A DNA stretch of 64,000 nucleotides from positions 1 to 64,000 of the forward strand of contig JAAUQO010000003.1 in the NCBI GenBank assembly GCA_012032775.1, written 5' to 3'. The notes under the pieces are model-generated. The model was not told where the DNA came from and ran no database searches. It saw nothing but the letters and a program-made list of their open reading frames with translations. This stretch comes from Oscillochloris sp. (GTDB lineage: Bacteria > Chloroflexota > Chloroflexia > Chloroflexales > Chloroflexaceae). Position 1 is the first letter of the stretch, and every line of letters starts with the position of its first letter. Shown one piece after another: positions 53,062-63,840 of this stretch. The translations under genes were made by a program, and so were the position numbers.

Positions 53062-54078
53062 CTACCGCCAGGCCTGATAGCGCGGTGCAACGTGTTCATC
53101 GGCGGCGACTTCACGGTAGTTGACGATCGCCAACATTCCGCGCTGATCAAGATACTCTACATACGCGCCGATTTTTTGCAGGGCCAAAAGCTGATCGTAG
53201 CCCTGTGCCCGCGGATACAGTGCCGCTGCCAACTCGGCCAATGTCTGGGCCTGGGTGCATGCGTTGTGGAGCCGGGCGATACGCCGCTGCTGCTGCTGTT
53301 CGATCTGCGCGATCGCCGCCGCAATAGTATGTACCGGCGCACCATGCCCGCCCAGCGATACTTGCAGATCGGGGATCTGCGCCGCTTTGCGCAGGGATTG
53401 CAGAAAATGTTCGAGGCCGGTTGAGGCCGTCAGGCTTTCGGGAGCCAGAAACAGCGCCACGTCGGGCAAAATATGATCGGCGCTCAGCAAAATGTTGTCG
53501 AGTTGCAGGCAGATCTGGCCGGGACAATGGCCAGGCACATGGTAAATGCGAAACCGTTCATCCAGCAGATCGCCGTCCTGGACGCTGTCTTGCACCGGCA
53601 ATGATTGAAAGACGCCTTTGCTTTGATTGTAGAGCGCCAGCAATTGTGTACGCTGATCAGAATCCAGACCGGCCTGCTGCAAGAACTGGCTGATCCGAAC
53701 CCGCGTGAGTGCCAGCCGCTCTTCATAATGCACCAGCACCCGCCGATCAAGGATGTGAACGGCGATCGGCGCATCACTAAGTGTCCGAATGGCATTGAGC
53801 CCGCCGTGGTGATCGATATGGGCGTGGGTGATCACGATCCGATCGAGATCATCCCAGCCGACCGGCTCGCCCCATAGCACCGCCAGCCGATCGAATGCCG
53901 CGCACAAGTCGGCGTGGCTGTCGCCAAGGCCGCTCCCGACATCAACCAGCGCGACATACCCTTCGCTAATCACCAGGTGCGCAAAGGCGATCAGGCTGGG
54001 GAAGACCCGCATCGGTAAGCGGTAGATCCGTGCTCCCGCATGGGTAATATGGCGTGTGATCAAGTTGTCCATGATCAT
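53062..54078 (-). CDS. metallo-beta-lactamase-fold hydrolase
   Basis: DRIVITHAHIDHHGGLNAIRTLSDAPIAVHILD; YHVPGHCPGQICLQLDNILLSADHILPD. Confidence 0.88.
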   Translation of the reverse strand: MIMDNLITRHITHAGARIYRLPMRVFPSLIAFAHLVISEGYVALVDVGSGLGDSHADLCAAFDRLAVLWGEPVGWDDLDRIVITHAHIDHHGGLNAIRTLSDAPIAVHILDRRVLVHYEERLALTRVRISQFLQQAGLDSDQRTQLLALYNQSKGVFQSLPVQDSVQDGDLLDERFRIYHVPGHCPGQICLQLDNILLSADHILPDVALFLAPESLTASTGLEHFLQSLRKAAQIPDLQVSLGGHGAPVHTIAAAIAQIEQQQQRRIARLHNACTQAQTLAELAAALYPRAQGYDQLLALQKIGAYVEYLDQRGMLAIVNYREVAADEHVAPRYQAWR

Positions 54079-54167
54079 GCTGTTTTTTGTTTCGGGTTGC
54101 CGCCAAACCGAAGCACGAGAACCATTCCGCCCACGCTGATACAGGCGGGCCGGCTGCGTACGGATTA

Positions 54168-55808
54168 TCACTCAGTGTCGATGATGCCGCGCGCTCGTAG
54201 CGTAGCCTCAATCTGCTCAAGATGTAAGCCGTGGGCAAGCGCAATATCGGCGGCGTAACTTCGTCCGTCGGGCAGACCTGCGGTTACTTGGTAGGTGCGA
54301 ATGGCGTGATCGGGATTGTCGGCACTGGCGCCGGCCACAAGCGTAGTGATTGTACTCGGCCCGGTAACGCGCCGGTTCAGTTCTGCGGCATTATAGGCCA
54401 GTTCATGGACGTGGGTTACCAGAATCGCGCGGGCGCCGATCATGCGCAGGCCGCAAAGGACATCTCCGGCGATCGTGGTTGCTTCGCGCGGGCTGGTGCT
54501 GCCGAGCGGTTCATTCAGCAACACCAGGGCTTCGGCGTCGGCTTGCTGCACAATCGTCGCCAGTTGCGCCGCTTCTTCATCCAGGCGGCCTTTGCCGATT
54601 TCGGCCCGTTCAGCGGCCGGAAAAAGGGTGAAGATCGCACGTACCGGGCTGATAGTGGCACTGCTCGCCGGTAATGGTAAGCCCGCCTGGGCCAGCACCA
54701 CCGCCTGGCCGATCGCCCGCATGTAGGTGGTTTTTCCGCCGCGATTCGGGCCGGTCAGGATAAAGATCCGGCCGGCTGTATCATCAAAGGCGATGTCGTT
54801 CGGCACGGCGGTTGCCGGCAGATCGACGCCGGGCGGCGCATGGCGCAGGCGCAATGCTAATTCCAGATTGTACAAGCCCTCGGCCACGATCAGCCGGGCC
54901 TCGGGCGGCGCGAGGCTTGGTCGGGTCAAAATCAGCCCGGCCTCCTGCCGACTCTGTACAAAGCGGGCCGCGCCCAACAAAAACGCCAACTCCGCCTCCA
55001 GCCGGGCCAGGGGCGCACCATGTAAGCGCGCATAGCGCGTCAGCGCTTCGGCGATCGGTGTTGTTACATTCTCCAACAGCGCCGCCAGATCGAGGAATAA
55101 GCGCCGGTCGGGGCCGAATGCCTGGCGCTCGTCGGCGCTACGCAGCGGGCTCAGGCCGCTCTGTCCGTCGAGGTCGCCGCCGAAGATCCGGCCAAACAGC
55201 GAACGAGGGCCATTGAAGCGGCTGGGATTGATACTGATCAACGTGGCGCTTTGCGGGCGCAACTGCGGATCGAGGTTGATGCCCAGAGTGACACTTGCGG
55301 CGCGGTCGAGCTGTGCGCGCAACTGCGGCAACTCCGCTTCCAGGGCGCGAAAGCTCGGCTCAGCGGCCAATCCGGCCAGTTCTTGCTGCAACTGGCGCCA
55401 GCCGGCCGCCGTTAATCCCGGCGCAGCCGCATCGAGCGCGGCGCCGGCCGCCTTGATCGCGCCGATATAGCTTTCCAGTTCACGCAACCGCCCGGCGATC
55501 TGAAAGATCGCATCTTCGTCGGCCCAGCGAGCGGTGCCGGCCAGGGCGGCGGCGGCCAGATCCGGCAACACTGCTTCGAGTTGTGCCGCCAACTCCGGCG
55601 CAGCCAGCAAGTCCGCCAGCAACTCCTGTCGGGCTGTGATCGTCGGCAGATCGCGGCACAGATCGCTCAGCACCGCCCTGGTGGCACCGGCATAGCGGGC
55701 ATTCAGGCTCAGTGCCTGTATAATAGACTCAAGGGTCAGATCGGTAACCCAGGGAGCTGGTGGAGCGGCGGGAGGGGTGCCGTATGGCCAGAGCAGGCTG
55801 ATCACCAA
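54168..55808 (-). CDS. MutS-like DNA mismatch repair ATPase-domain protein
   Basis: GRIFILTGPNRGGKTTYMRAIGQAVVLAQAGLPLPAS (Walker A), EEAAQLATIVQQADAEALVLLNEPLGSTSPREA, ILVTHVHELA. Start codon uncertain. Confidence 0.8.
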   Translation of the reverse strand: MVISLLWPYGTPPAAPPAPWVTDLTLESIIQALSLNARYAGATRAVLSDLCRDLPTITARQELLADLLAAPELAAQLEAVLPDLAAAALAGTARWADEDAIFQIAGRLRELESYIGAIKAAGAALDAAAPGLTAAGWRQLQQELAGLAAEPSFRALEAELPQLRAQLDRAASVTLGINLDPQLRPQSATLISINPSRFNGPRSLFGRIFGGDLDGQSGLSPLRSADERQAFGPDRRLFLDLAALLENVTTPIAEALTRYARLHGAPLARLEAELAFLLGAARFVQSRQEAGLILTRPSLAPPEARLIVAEGLYNLELALRLRHAPPGVDLPATAVPNDIAFDDTAGRIFILTGPNRGGKTTYMRAIGQAVVLAQAGLPLPASSATISPVRAIFTLFPAAERAEIGKGRLDEEAAQLATIVQQADAEALVLLNEPLGSTSPREATTIAGDVLCGLRMIGARAILVTHVHELAYNAAELNRRVTGPSTITTLVAGASADNPDHAIRTYQVTAGLPDGRSYAADIALAHGLHLEQIEATLRARGIIDTE

Positions 55809-55849
55809 TATATCCTTACATGTTAGGCTATATCAGGAGGACGCGGGTG

Positions 55850-56248
55850 ATGTTCAAGGGGTTTCGTGACTTTATTTTGCGCGGCAATGTACTCGATCTA
55901 GCGGTGGGTGTGATAATCGGCGCTGCATTTGGCGCCATTGTGAGTTCATTGACCGCCGATATCCTGACACCGCTGATCGGTGCCTTGTTCGGCCAACCCG
56001 ACTTCTCTCAGGTGCAGCTTGGGCCGCTGATGATCGGCAATTTCATCAATGCGATCATCAACTTCCTGCTCACGGCGGCGGCGCTGTATTTTCTTGTGGT
56101 TGCGCCGGTAAATGCGCTTGCCGCGCGCAACGCGCCCGAACCGCCGCCGCCGCCCGCTACCAGGCTCTGCCCTGAGTGCCTGAGCAGCGTACCGGCTCAG
56201 GCCCGGCGCTGCGCCTTCTGTACCAGCGAGTTAGCGTTGGAAGCCTAA
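55850..56248 (+). CDS. mscL: large-conductance mechanosensitive channel MscL with C-terminal zinc ribbon
   Basis: MFKGFRDFILRGNVLDLAVGVIIGAAFGAIVSSLTADILTPLIG...FINAIINFLLTAAALYFLVVAPVN, then CPECLSSVPAQARRCAFC. Confidence 0.92.
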   Translation: MFKGFRDFILRGNVLDLAVGVIIGAAFGAIVSSLTADILTPLIGALFGQPDFSQVQLGPLMIGNFINAIINFLLTAAALYFLVVAPVNALAARNAPEPPPPPATRLCPECLSSVPAQARRCAFCTSELALEA

Positions 56249-56261
56249 CGGCCCGTATGGC

Positions 56262-56289
56262 GTAGGGACGCAGCCGGTTGCGTCCCTAC
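56262..56289. terminator. bidirectional hairpin between convergent mscL and fur
   Basis: GTAGGGACGCA-gccggt-TGCGTCCCTAC, 11-bp perfect stem. Confidence 0.6.
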
Positions 56290-56292
56290 CCC

Positions 56293-56742
56293 TTATCGAC
56301 AACGCTCGCAGCGCCCATACAACTGCAACAGGTGGCCCTCAATCGCGAAGCTCGTCTGGCGGGCGAGTTCATCCACCAGCGCATCGACGACACAACCCTC
56401 GAAGATCACAACTGCGCCGCAATTGGTACATACCAGGTGGTGCATATGGCCGGGATAACTCGCTACATAGCCATCTTCACCGCCCTGAGCGTGGATCCGG
56501 GCGACCCAGCCGGTTGTGTGAAGTTGTTCCAGGGTGCGATACACCGTCGCCCGGCCGGTTTCCGGCAATTCAGCATACAATTGTTCGGCGGAAAAAGGGG
56601 TGCGAAAGCGAACGATTGCCGCTAACACCCGCTCACGCGGTTCGGTGATCCGTAGCCCCGCCGACTGCCATGCCCGGCGTACTGCTGCGGTCCAGACATC
56701 GGGGCGTACAGCAACTGGCTGCGACTGTGCGGATTCATTCAT
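56293..56742 (-). CDS. Fur family transcriptional regulator
   Basis: WQSAGLRITEPRERVLAAIVRFRTPFSAEQLYAELPETGRATVYRTLEQL; HHLVCTNCGAVVIFEGC; CERC. Confidence 0.93.
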   Translation of the reverse strand: MNESAQSQPVAVRPDVWTAAVRRAWQSAGLRITEPRERVLAAIVRFRTPFSAEQLYAELPETGRATVYRTLEQLHTTGWVARIHAQGGEDGYVASYPGHMHHLVCTNCGAVVIFEGCVVDALVDELARQTSFAIEGHLLQLYGRCERCR

Positions 56743-56822
56743 GGCTGATCAATGCGCGATGCCTGGACAGCCCAGCACCAGAGGTGCGGCAGCCAGGCAT
56801 CAGACGAGGCGATGCTACGGAA

Positions 56823-57071
56823 TTACGAGCGGACGTGCGACGGTGCGGCCGGAAGCAACGACAGATGCCGGGCGCGCTTGATCGCCACCGAGAGGCGGCG
56901 CTGCATTTTGGCCGTGACACCGGTGCGGCGGCGCGGCAGGATCTTGCCCTGGGCCGTCACATACTTCTGCAGCCGCTTGATGTCTTTGTAATCGGGCAAA
57001 ATACCAAGCTTGGTAAATTCACACTCACGACGGCGCCCACGGGGCCGTCCGCCAATTCTCGGTCGGCGCAT
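56823..57071 (-). CDS. rpsR: 30S ribosomal protein S18
   Basis: [48 protein letters not shown]. Confidence 0.95.
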   Translation of the reverse strand: MRRPRIGGRPRGRRRECEFTKLGILPDYKDIKRLQKYVTAQGKILPRRRTGVTAKMQRRLSVAIKRARHLSLLPAAPSHVRS

Positions 57072-57490
57072 ATGTTCCTCTCCAATAGGACTTTGTGTCC
57101 ATCACAATCACTAGCAAACCGGCGTCCAGTATACCACAGGTTGCAAGGCACTGTTGAGCGGTCGATAATATGGCGCACTGCGGCAGGGACGTTTTGGCTG
57201 GATGCTGACCCTGGCGGCACTGCTGAATACCGGCCTGATGACGCCTAAGATGCAGCCGTTTGATCTGCGGCCTGCCTGAGCGATGCGCTGCATCTGCTAT
57301 AGCAAGCTGCCTGATGCGTGATGCCTGAGCGCGCTGCCGCGCGGCTCGCCAGTCGGGTATGCGCTCCGCGATCAGGCTCAAGCGTTGTGCTCCGCGATTA
57401 TAAGCCACCATGCCGCATAATCGCGTGGGCAATTGCGCCGCGAAGTTTATCGCCTGCGTGGCGGTTGTTTCGCATTAGGCTCCAGAACTA

Positions 57491-60400
57491 TCAAGCCGGA
57501 GATTCGGTGTTGGGCGCGGGGCGAAGCGAGATATGATGCGGAATGGGTGCAGCGGCGGCATCCTCGGCATCGATCATTTCCTGCACCTCGTAGCGTTTCT
57601 TGAGCAGCGTTAGCGCTTCGCCAAAATGCACGCGAATATCGCTCACCATGGCGCGGATTTGCTCGGCCGAGGCGCCGGCGACGCGAGCCTCCAAGGCACC
57701 GCATGCTTCACTCAAGCACTCCGCCCCTACCTGGCTGCTCCCGCCGCGTAACATATGGGCGATGTGGCTAACGGCATCGCGATCGAGCCGATCGCTTGCC
57801 GCTTCCAGTTCATCTAATTGCTGGGGGAAGACAGCGGCAAACAGGCCGATCAGGCGGCGCAGTTGTACATGGCCGCTGGCGCCGGCATGTTGCGCCAGGG
57901 TATCGAGGTGCGCCCAGTTGATCGTTGCGGTCTGCGGCGCGACATTCAGCACGCTGCGCAGTTGATCGATGCGGATCGGTTTACTGAGGTAATCGTCGAG
58001 GCCGGCTTCGAGGTAGCGATCACGATCACCGGCGATCGCCGAAGCTGTCAGGGCGATAATATGCGGTTGCACAATCTGATCGCCGCGGGCGCGTATCGCA
58101 CGGGTTGTTTCCACGCCGCTTATCCCCGGCAGTTGAATGTCCATCAGGATGGCATCGTAGGTTTTCTGCTCCAGGGCGGCAAGGGCTGCCTCGCCGCTCG
58201 CCACAATGTCGGCCGGGCATGCGAGTTGTTCAAGCATGCTGCGGATCACCATCTGGTTGATCGGATTGTCTTCAACCACCAGCAGGTTGCGCGGGCTGCG
58301 GAAACGCGCCGCCGGAGCGCTGGTACGGATCGGCGCCTGACCGACCGTAATCGGCAGGTGCAAACTGAAGGTCGAGCCGAAGCCGGGTGTACTAACCACC
58401 GCCAATCGGCCGCCCATCAATGTTGCAAGTTGGCGACTGATACTCAAACCCAAGCCTGTGCCGCCCTGGCGCTGACGGGCCTGGCCTTCATCCTGTACAA
58501 TGGTGCGAAAATCGCCTCAAGCTGATCACTGGCGATGCCGATCCCGCTATCACTGACCAGAATGCTCATCTCGCCGGTATCAGCCTGATAGCGAGCTTCG
58601 ATCGCCACATAGCCGCCGGGCGTAAACTTGATCGCATTCGCCAACAGATTCACCAGAATCTGCCGCAGACGCATGGCATCGCCGAGCACATAGTGCGGTA
58701 ACGCCGGTGCGATCGTGATCCGCAGATCCAGCCCCTTCTCCTCGGCTTTCTGGCGTATCAACAGCGCCGATGATTCAATCGCGCCGCGGATATCGAACGG
58801 TTTGCGATCGATATCCAGATGCCCGGCCTCGATACGGGCCAGATCCAGGATATCGTTCACCAGGCCCAACAATGTTTCACCGCCGATCATAATTGTCTCA
58901 AGGGCGGCCTGAGTTTCAGCAGGTAACGAGGATTCGCGCAGTAATTCCGCCATCCCAATCACCGCGTTGAGCGGCGTGCGGATCTCGTGACTCATATGGG
59001 CTAAAAAGGCTGATTTGGCGCGATCGGCGGCAGCGGCCACAGTGGCGGCATGCCGCAGTTGTTCGGCAACGCGTTCGCGCTCCGTTACATCGCGAATCAC
59101 AACCAGCACCTCGGTTGCGTTGATCGGTGCTAATCGGGCTTCGTAGATCGCCTGATCGGCCGGACTACCGGCATGCAATTCGCATTGCTGAACGGCGTTG
59201 GAGCGGCAGGCTGCGGTTGCTGCCTGGCGCAAAATTTGAACCGAAGTATCTGCGATCAGGTGATCGATGCTCAGGATCTCGTGTCGTTCCGCCTCGGCTA
59301 CGAGCCGGCTGTCGGGCGTCAGATGCAGATCGCTGAGCCGGCCATCGGCGTGGAGGGTGAAAAGTGGATCGGGCATTGCGTCGCGCACAGCTCGCAAATG
59401 CGACTCACGTTGTTGTAAGGCTTCCAGTGTTTCCAGGCGGCGGACAAACGACGCGATCATCTCGGCGGCGGTGTTCAAAAACTGCACCAGCGGCGAATCC
59501 CATTCGCATGGCTCGCGGCGTTCGCTGACGCCGATATGCCCCCAGAGCCGTTCACCAAGGAAGATCGGCACCGCAAGCCACGACAGGATCATGTTCCGGT
59601 CGAACATCGCCTGAAACTGTGGATAGTCGCGGTAGCGTCCGGCTGTCGGCCCGCCGAAGGCCCGCCGCGCATGGAGTGCGGCGATCAATTCCGGCGGCGC
59701 TTCGCCCCAGGTTACCGGAACCAGCAGCGGTTCCGGATCGTGGGGCGCCACTGTTGCCGCCAGACAACTCATCTGCGCATTGGCTTCAAGCGAGCTGTAC
59801 TGATAGACCACCACCCGGCTTACGTCCAGGGCGCTGCGCAATTCGGCGATAGCGTCCGTCACATTCGCCGCCAGATCTTCGGCGGCGGTGCTGCTGGCCA
59901 GCAACACCTGTGAACAACGGGCCAGCGCTTCGGCATAGCGCAATTGGCGCGCCAGATTGGCTTCATTGGCCTTGCGCCGGCTGATGTCGCGGGCCAGACC
60001 CACCAACCCGATCAGCTTGCTGTTGTCGTCGTACACCGGCGTGCGGCTGCTGTCGAACCAATATTGTTGCCCATCGGGGCCGCTAATCAGGCGCTCGGCA
60101 TAATAGTTCTGCCCATACTCGAATACATGTTTGTCGCCGGCGGTAATAAAATCGGCCAGGTTGGCCGGATAAAGTTCGGTCGCCGTACGCCCGATCATGG
60201 CATCGCTGCTGAGGCCATGAAATTGCGCCAACGCTTCGCTTACCAGCAGGTAGCGCCCGGCGCAATCTTTTAGCCAGAACTGTTCGGGAATCGTGCGCAA
60301 AATCAATTTAATCTGGCGTTCCAGGATTTGCAGCCGTTCCTCATCGGCCCGGCGGGCGCTGATATCCTGGTACAGGCTGATCATCCCCACAAAGTTACCG

Positions 60401-61101
60401 TTCGGCATATAGACCGGCGCCAGGGCAATATCGCTCCAAAATGATCTGCCGTCGCCACCTTGCAGACAAAGCACCGCCTGGGTTGCACGGCGTTCATGCA
60501 GCGCCGCCTGTAAGCGCTTCACCGCCGTCGGATCGCTGTCGGGGCCAAAAAGCATACGAAAATCGTATCCGATCAGTGCTTCAGGTGGGTAGCCGCTGAT
60601 CGCGCCGAAGGCCGGGTTTGCATAGCGTACGGTGAATTGTGCATCGTCCGGGCTGGAAAACGTCATCCCGATCGGCATCGTCATCACGGCCGCCAGCATC
60701 GCCTGTTTCTCGCTCTGGGCACGCTCCAACTCGGCTTCGCCGGCTGCCACGCGCTGCCGCAATTGGTTGCGCTGTTGCCAGAGTAGCCCGGCCAGGCCGA
60801 GACTCAAAAGGTACATCGCGATCCACTCGAACCACGCCGGTTCGGCCACGCCCAGGCTCAAGAGTCCATAAAACAACCCTGCTGCGATCGCGATCCCGAT
60901 GTTCGCCCCCAGCGAGCAATACAGCGCTCCCAGCAGCACAGCCGCCACCGGGATCAAGGGCATGCCGAAAGCCGTGCCGGAAAGCAGTACTGCCGCCGCA
61001 GTCAATGCAACCCAGGGCGCAAAGCGCACAAAGATACGGCGTAAACCGTTGTGGCGTGATTCGATCGGTGGTTGTGGAGAGGCTCCGGTTAAACTGCTCA
61101 T
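57491..61101 (-). pseudogene. hybrid sensor histidine kinase (PAS, GAF, HisKA, HATPase, REC, HPt), apparent 1-nt deletion near 58500
   Basis: [26 protein letters not shown]...NLLANAIKFTPGGYVAIEARY...DSGIGIASDQLEAIFAP then shifted frame VQDEGQARQRQGGTGLGLSISRQLATLMGG...NLLVVEDNPINQMVIRSML. One missing base in 'caatgg' restores the frame. Confidence 0.9.
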
Positions 61102-61611
61102 GTCTCAGGCTTGTGATAGCGCCGACGATGTTATGCCGGCCAGGCTAAGTGTAGCAGAGCACATGCAATAGCTTGCAACCGACCCTGGAAGTGTTCCAGT
61201 GCTGCATCATCGCAATGAGAAGTTGGAGTGGTGGTTGATGCAGTTATCGGCGGGGTTGCCGGTGTACCTATATGGATGATATGGCAAAACCGGGTTTTTG
61301 GGAAATGATTTGCATCATAACACAATCTTGCGCGGCACTTGTTGCCTAAGCGCCAAGTATGACGGCCCCTACACAGGCCGCGCCGCCACACACCTGGGTC
61401 TGCGGCATTGACAAGCGCACGATCGGGTGTGTAATTTTCATAATATAGATTTACTTTTCACGATATGGAAAACTATGCAACCGCCATCGGCGCTGAACGG
61501 CCTGTTCATCCCTTAAACCCGGCTGAGGGAGACCCGGCGCGCAACTGTGGCCGGCGAAACCTTGTTGGGTTATGCAACGCCGCAAGCACATTCCTTTGTT
61601 AGCCGGTGTCG

Positions 61612-62875
61612 CTATCGGGTGTGCTGGGATGAACCAATAGTTGCGCGTTGAATCCATCGGATCAGGGCGACCATCCCAACACCCGCATACAGAATCAGAA
61701 TGAACTGGAGTGGCCAGCGAAACCGTCCTAATCCAAAAAAAGGGAGGTAACTGCACAGATTATAGGCAAACAACATCCAGAGGATAAGTAATCGCGGTTG
61801 GTGGCGGGTCATCAGCGATCTACTCCCGACACCGGCGGCTCCCAATACCATCCAGTAATAGCTGTTGGTTGTCCAAGAAATGATCCGCTCAAACGGAAGC
61901 ACCGGTGACGCGGTCGTGCTCGCAAAAATCCAGGTCTGCCATTCTTCCCAGCGCATCAAATACCAGAGTTTCGCCGGCACTAATTGAAGGGCGCGCATTG
62001 GATGCTCCCGGATCCAGGCCATGGCTGCCTCGCGGGCTAGGGCATCATTCTGCGCATCTAAGTAGGCATGCGGGGGATAGACATAAAACCCGTCGGCGCG
62101 GGGGTTATTCCCAATCCACAAATTCAGTCCGCTGTTGCGGGCAATCGGCACGAACTCACCGACCGCGAGACTCGTCGCAAGCACCCACGGTGTAATCAGC
62201 AGGATCGCCAGCCCTTGGCTCAGGATCAATGGCCCGAAGCGCATGGCCCGAAGCGCATGGCCCGAAGCGCGCCTGGGCGGGAGCAAGTGCGTGGTGCATA
62301 ATCCAGAGGAGGCACGGCAAGAGCAGCCAAAAGGGTCGCATCAGGCTGATCAATGCGGTTAACACACTGATTTGAACCACATGCGCCACCCTCCACCGTG
62401 GCTGGATCGCAACGATCACACTCCAGATGAGCAAAAATTGCAGCCAGACCTCATACATCAACAGAGTATTCACGAGAATATAGGAGGGCATCCCCGCGAT
62501 AAGCCACATACTCGCCCAGGCAATGTGGGGATCAAATAATCGATACGCGATCCACCCGATCAGCCCGATGGTGAGGCATGAGATGAGCGTATTAAACACG
62601 AGACCAACGACGACTTGACTGCCAAAGACGGTATATAGGACACTGAGCGTGAACGGCCATCCCGGTGGCCATAACAAATCACGGTAGGTTCCTGATTGAA
62701 CCAAAGTGACGGCGATCTGATGATAATGGAGTTCATCGACAAAAGGTTGGTGCGGATGCACCAAGAACCAGCCGATGCGCAGCAGCGCGCCGACCAGAAT
62801 GGGCCATCCATAGACAAGGGGGCGCATAGCGATGACCGCCTGAACAAGAGCAACACGACGCTCAAGGGGAAACAA
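61612..62875 (-). pseudogene. polytopic membrane glycosyltransferase (PMT/ArnT-like), frame broken by a 14-bp tandem repeat
   Basis: N-part ..GALLRIGWFLVHPHQPFVDELHYHQIAVTLVQSGTYRDLLWPPGWPFTLSVLY..; C-part RFGPLILSQGLAILLITPWVLATSLAVGEFVPIARNSGLNLWIGNNPRADGFY.. in another frame. Confidence 0.75.
62230..62271. repeat. 14-bp direct tandem repeat, about 3 copies (GGCCCGAAGCGCAT)
   Basis: ggcccgaagcgcat|ggcccgaagcgcat|ggcccgaagcgcgc read directly. Confidence 0.92.
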
Positions 62876-63090
62876 TAGCGAAACCGGCGCTGCTTGTCAA
62901 ACCGCGTGTAGCGCGATGCCGCTGGCGCGGCCCTGACCTGGGCGCGAGTCTGCCAGGTTATGCTTGCCGGATCGTCGTTCCGTTCTAGCGGTGTTGCCTG
63001 CGGCGCGGCTAAAGCGGGATGTTGGGATGCCTGCCATGCAGTGTCTGGCGACGACGTGTACAGTCCGGCAGGCATCCGCTACGTTTGGGG

Positions 63091-63840
63091 CTACGATTCC
63101 ATCAATTGCGGCAAGAACAACCGATTCGGAGCCTGGCGAACCTGTACCTGGGTGTTGACGGTAAAGCGATTGTTGTCGGCGCGCAGATCGACCTGATTAT
63201 CACCAAGGCTCACATCCCAGGTGTACTGGAAGGCTTCGGTAAAGCCGGGATTGAGCTGAGCGCGGATCAGAAAGCCCTGTGGCACACCGGCATTGAGCGT
63301 CAAGATCGTACAGGTAAGCTGCGGCAGATCACGGGTATTGCAGTTCGGATTGTTGCTGCTCAGAAACTTGATCGCGGGCGGCAATGTGGTCGTCAACACC
63401 ACCTGGCGGGCCGTCGCATTGGCTATGTTCCGCAGTTCGACGTTATAGGTGAGAAACCCGGCCGGCTCCACCGGAAATGGCTCGGCGAAGATGTTGTAGA
63501 TCTCAACATCGGTATTATCGCCATTGGTAACGAGCACATAGAAACTGCCCTGCACCTGCTGATCGCCTGCGCCGGCCGTACAATCGACGCGGGTTGCGCC
63601 CGGCTCAAAGACCGCACCGCTCTCGGGCATGCAGGCAACAAAGGTATCGGCCGGGGTGACCCCAATATTGTAGTCGTAATTGACACTGGTGGGGCCAACT
63701 GATTGCACAACCACGTTCTCATCGCTGAACGAGAGCGTGATTGGTTCCTGCGCGACGGCGCGCTGGTTCAGGGCTGAGAGCAGTACAAGCAGCAGGACGG
63801 TAACGCTACTGAAACGGATAACCGACATCCATCGCGTGTC
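63091..63840 (-). CDS. secreted protein with a DUF11-like domain, ending ...RLFLPQLMES
   Basis: Signal peptide (MDTRWMSVIRFSSVTVLLLVLLSALNQRAVAQ); PAGFLTYNVELRNIANATARQVVLTTTLPPAIKFLSSN. Confidence 0.7.
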   Translation of the reverse strand, partial: DTRWMSVIRFSSVTVLLLVLLSALNQRAVAQEPITLSFSDENVVVQSVGPTSVNYDYNIGVTPADTFVACMPESGAVFEPGATRVDCTAGAGDQQVQGSFYVLVTNGDNTDVEIYNIFAEPFPVEPAGFLTYNVELRNIANATARQVVLTTTLPPAIKFLSSNNPNCNTRDLPQLTCTILTLNAGVPQGFLIRAQLNPGFTEAFQYTWDVSLGDNQVDLRADNNRFTVNTQVQVRQAPNRLFLPQLMES

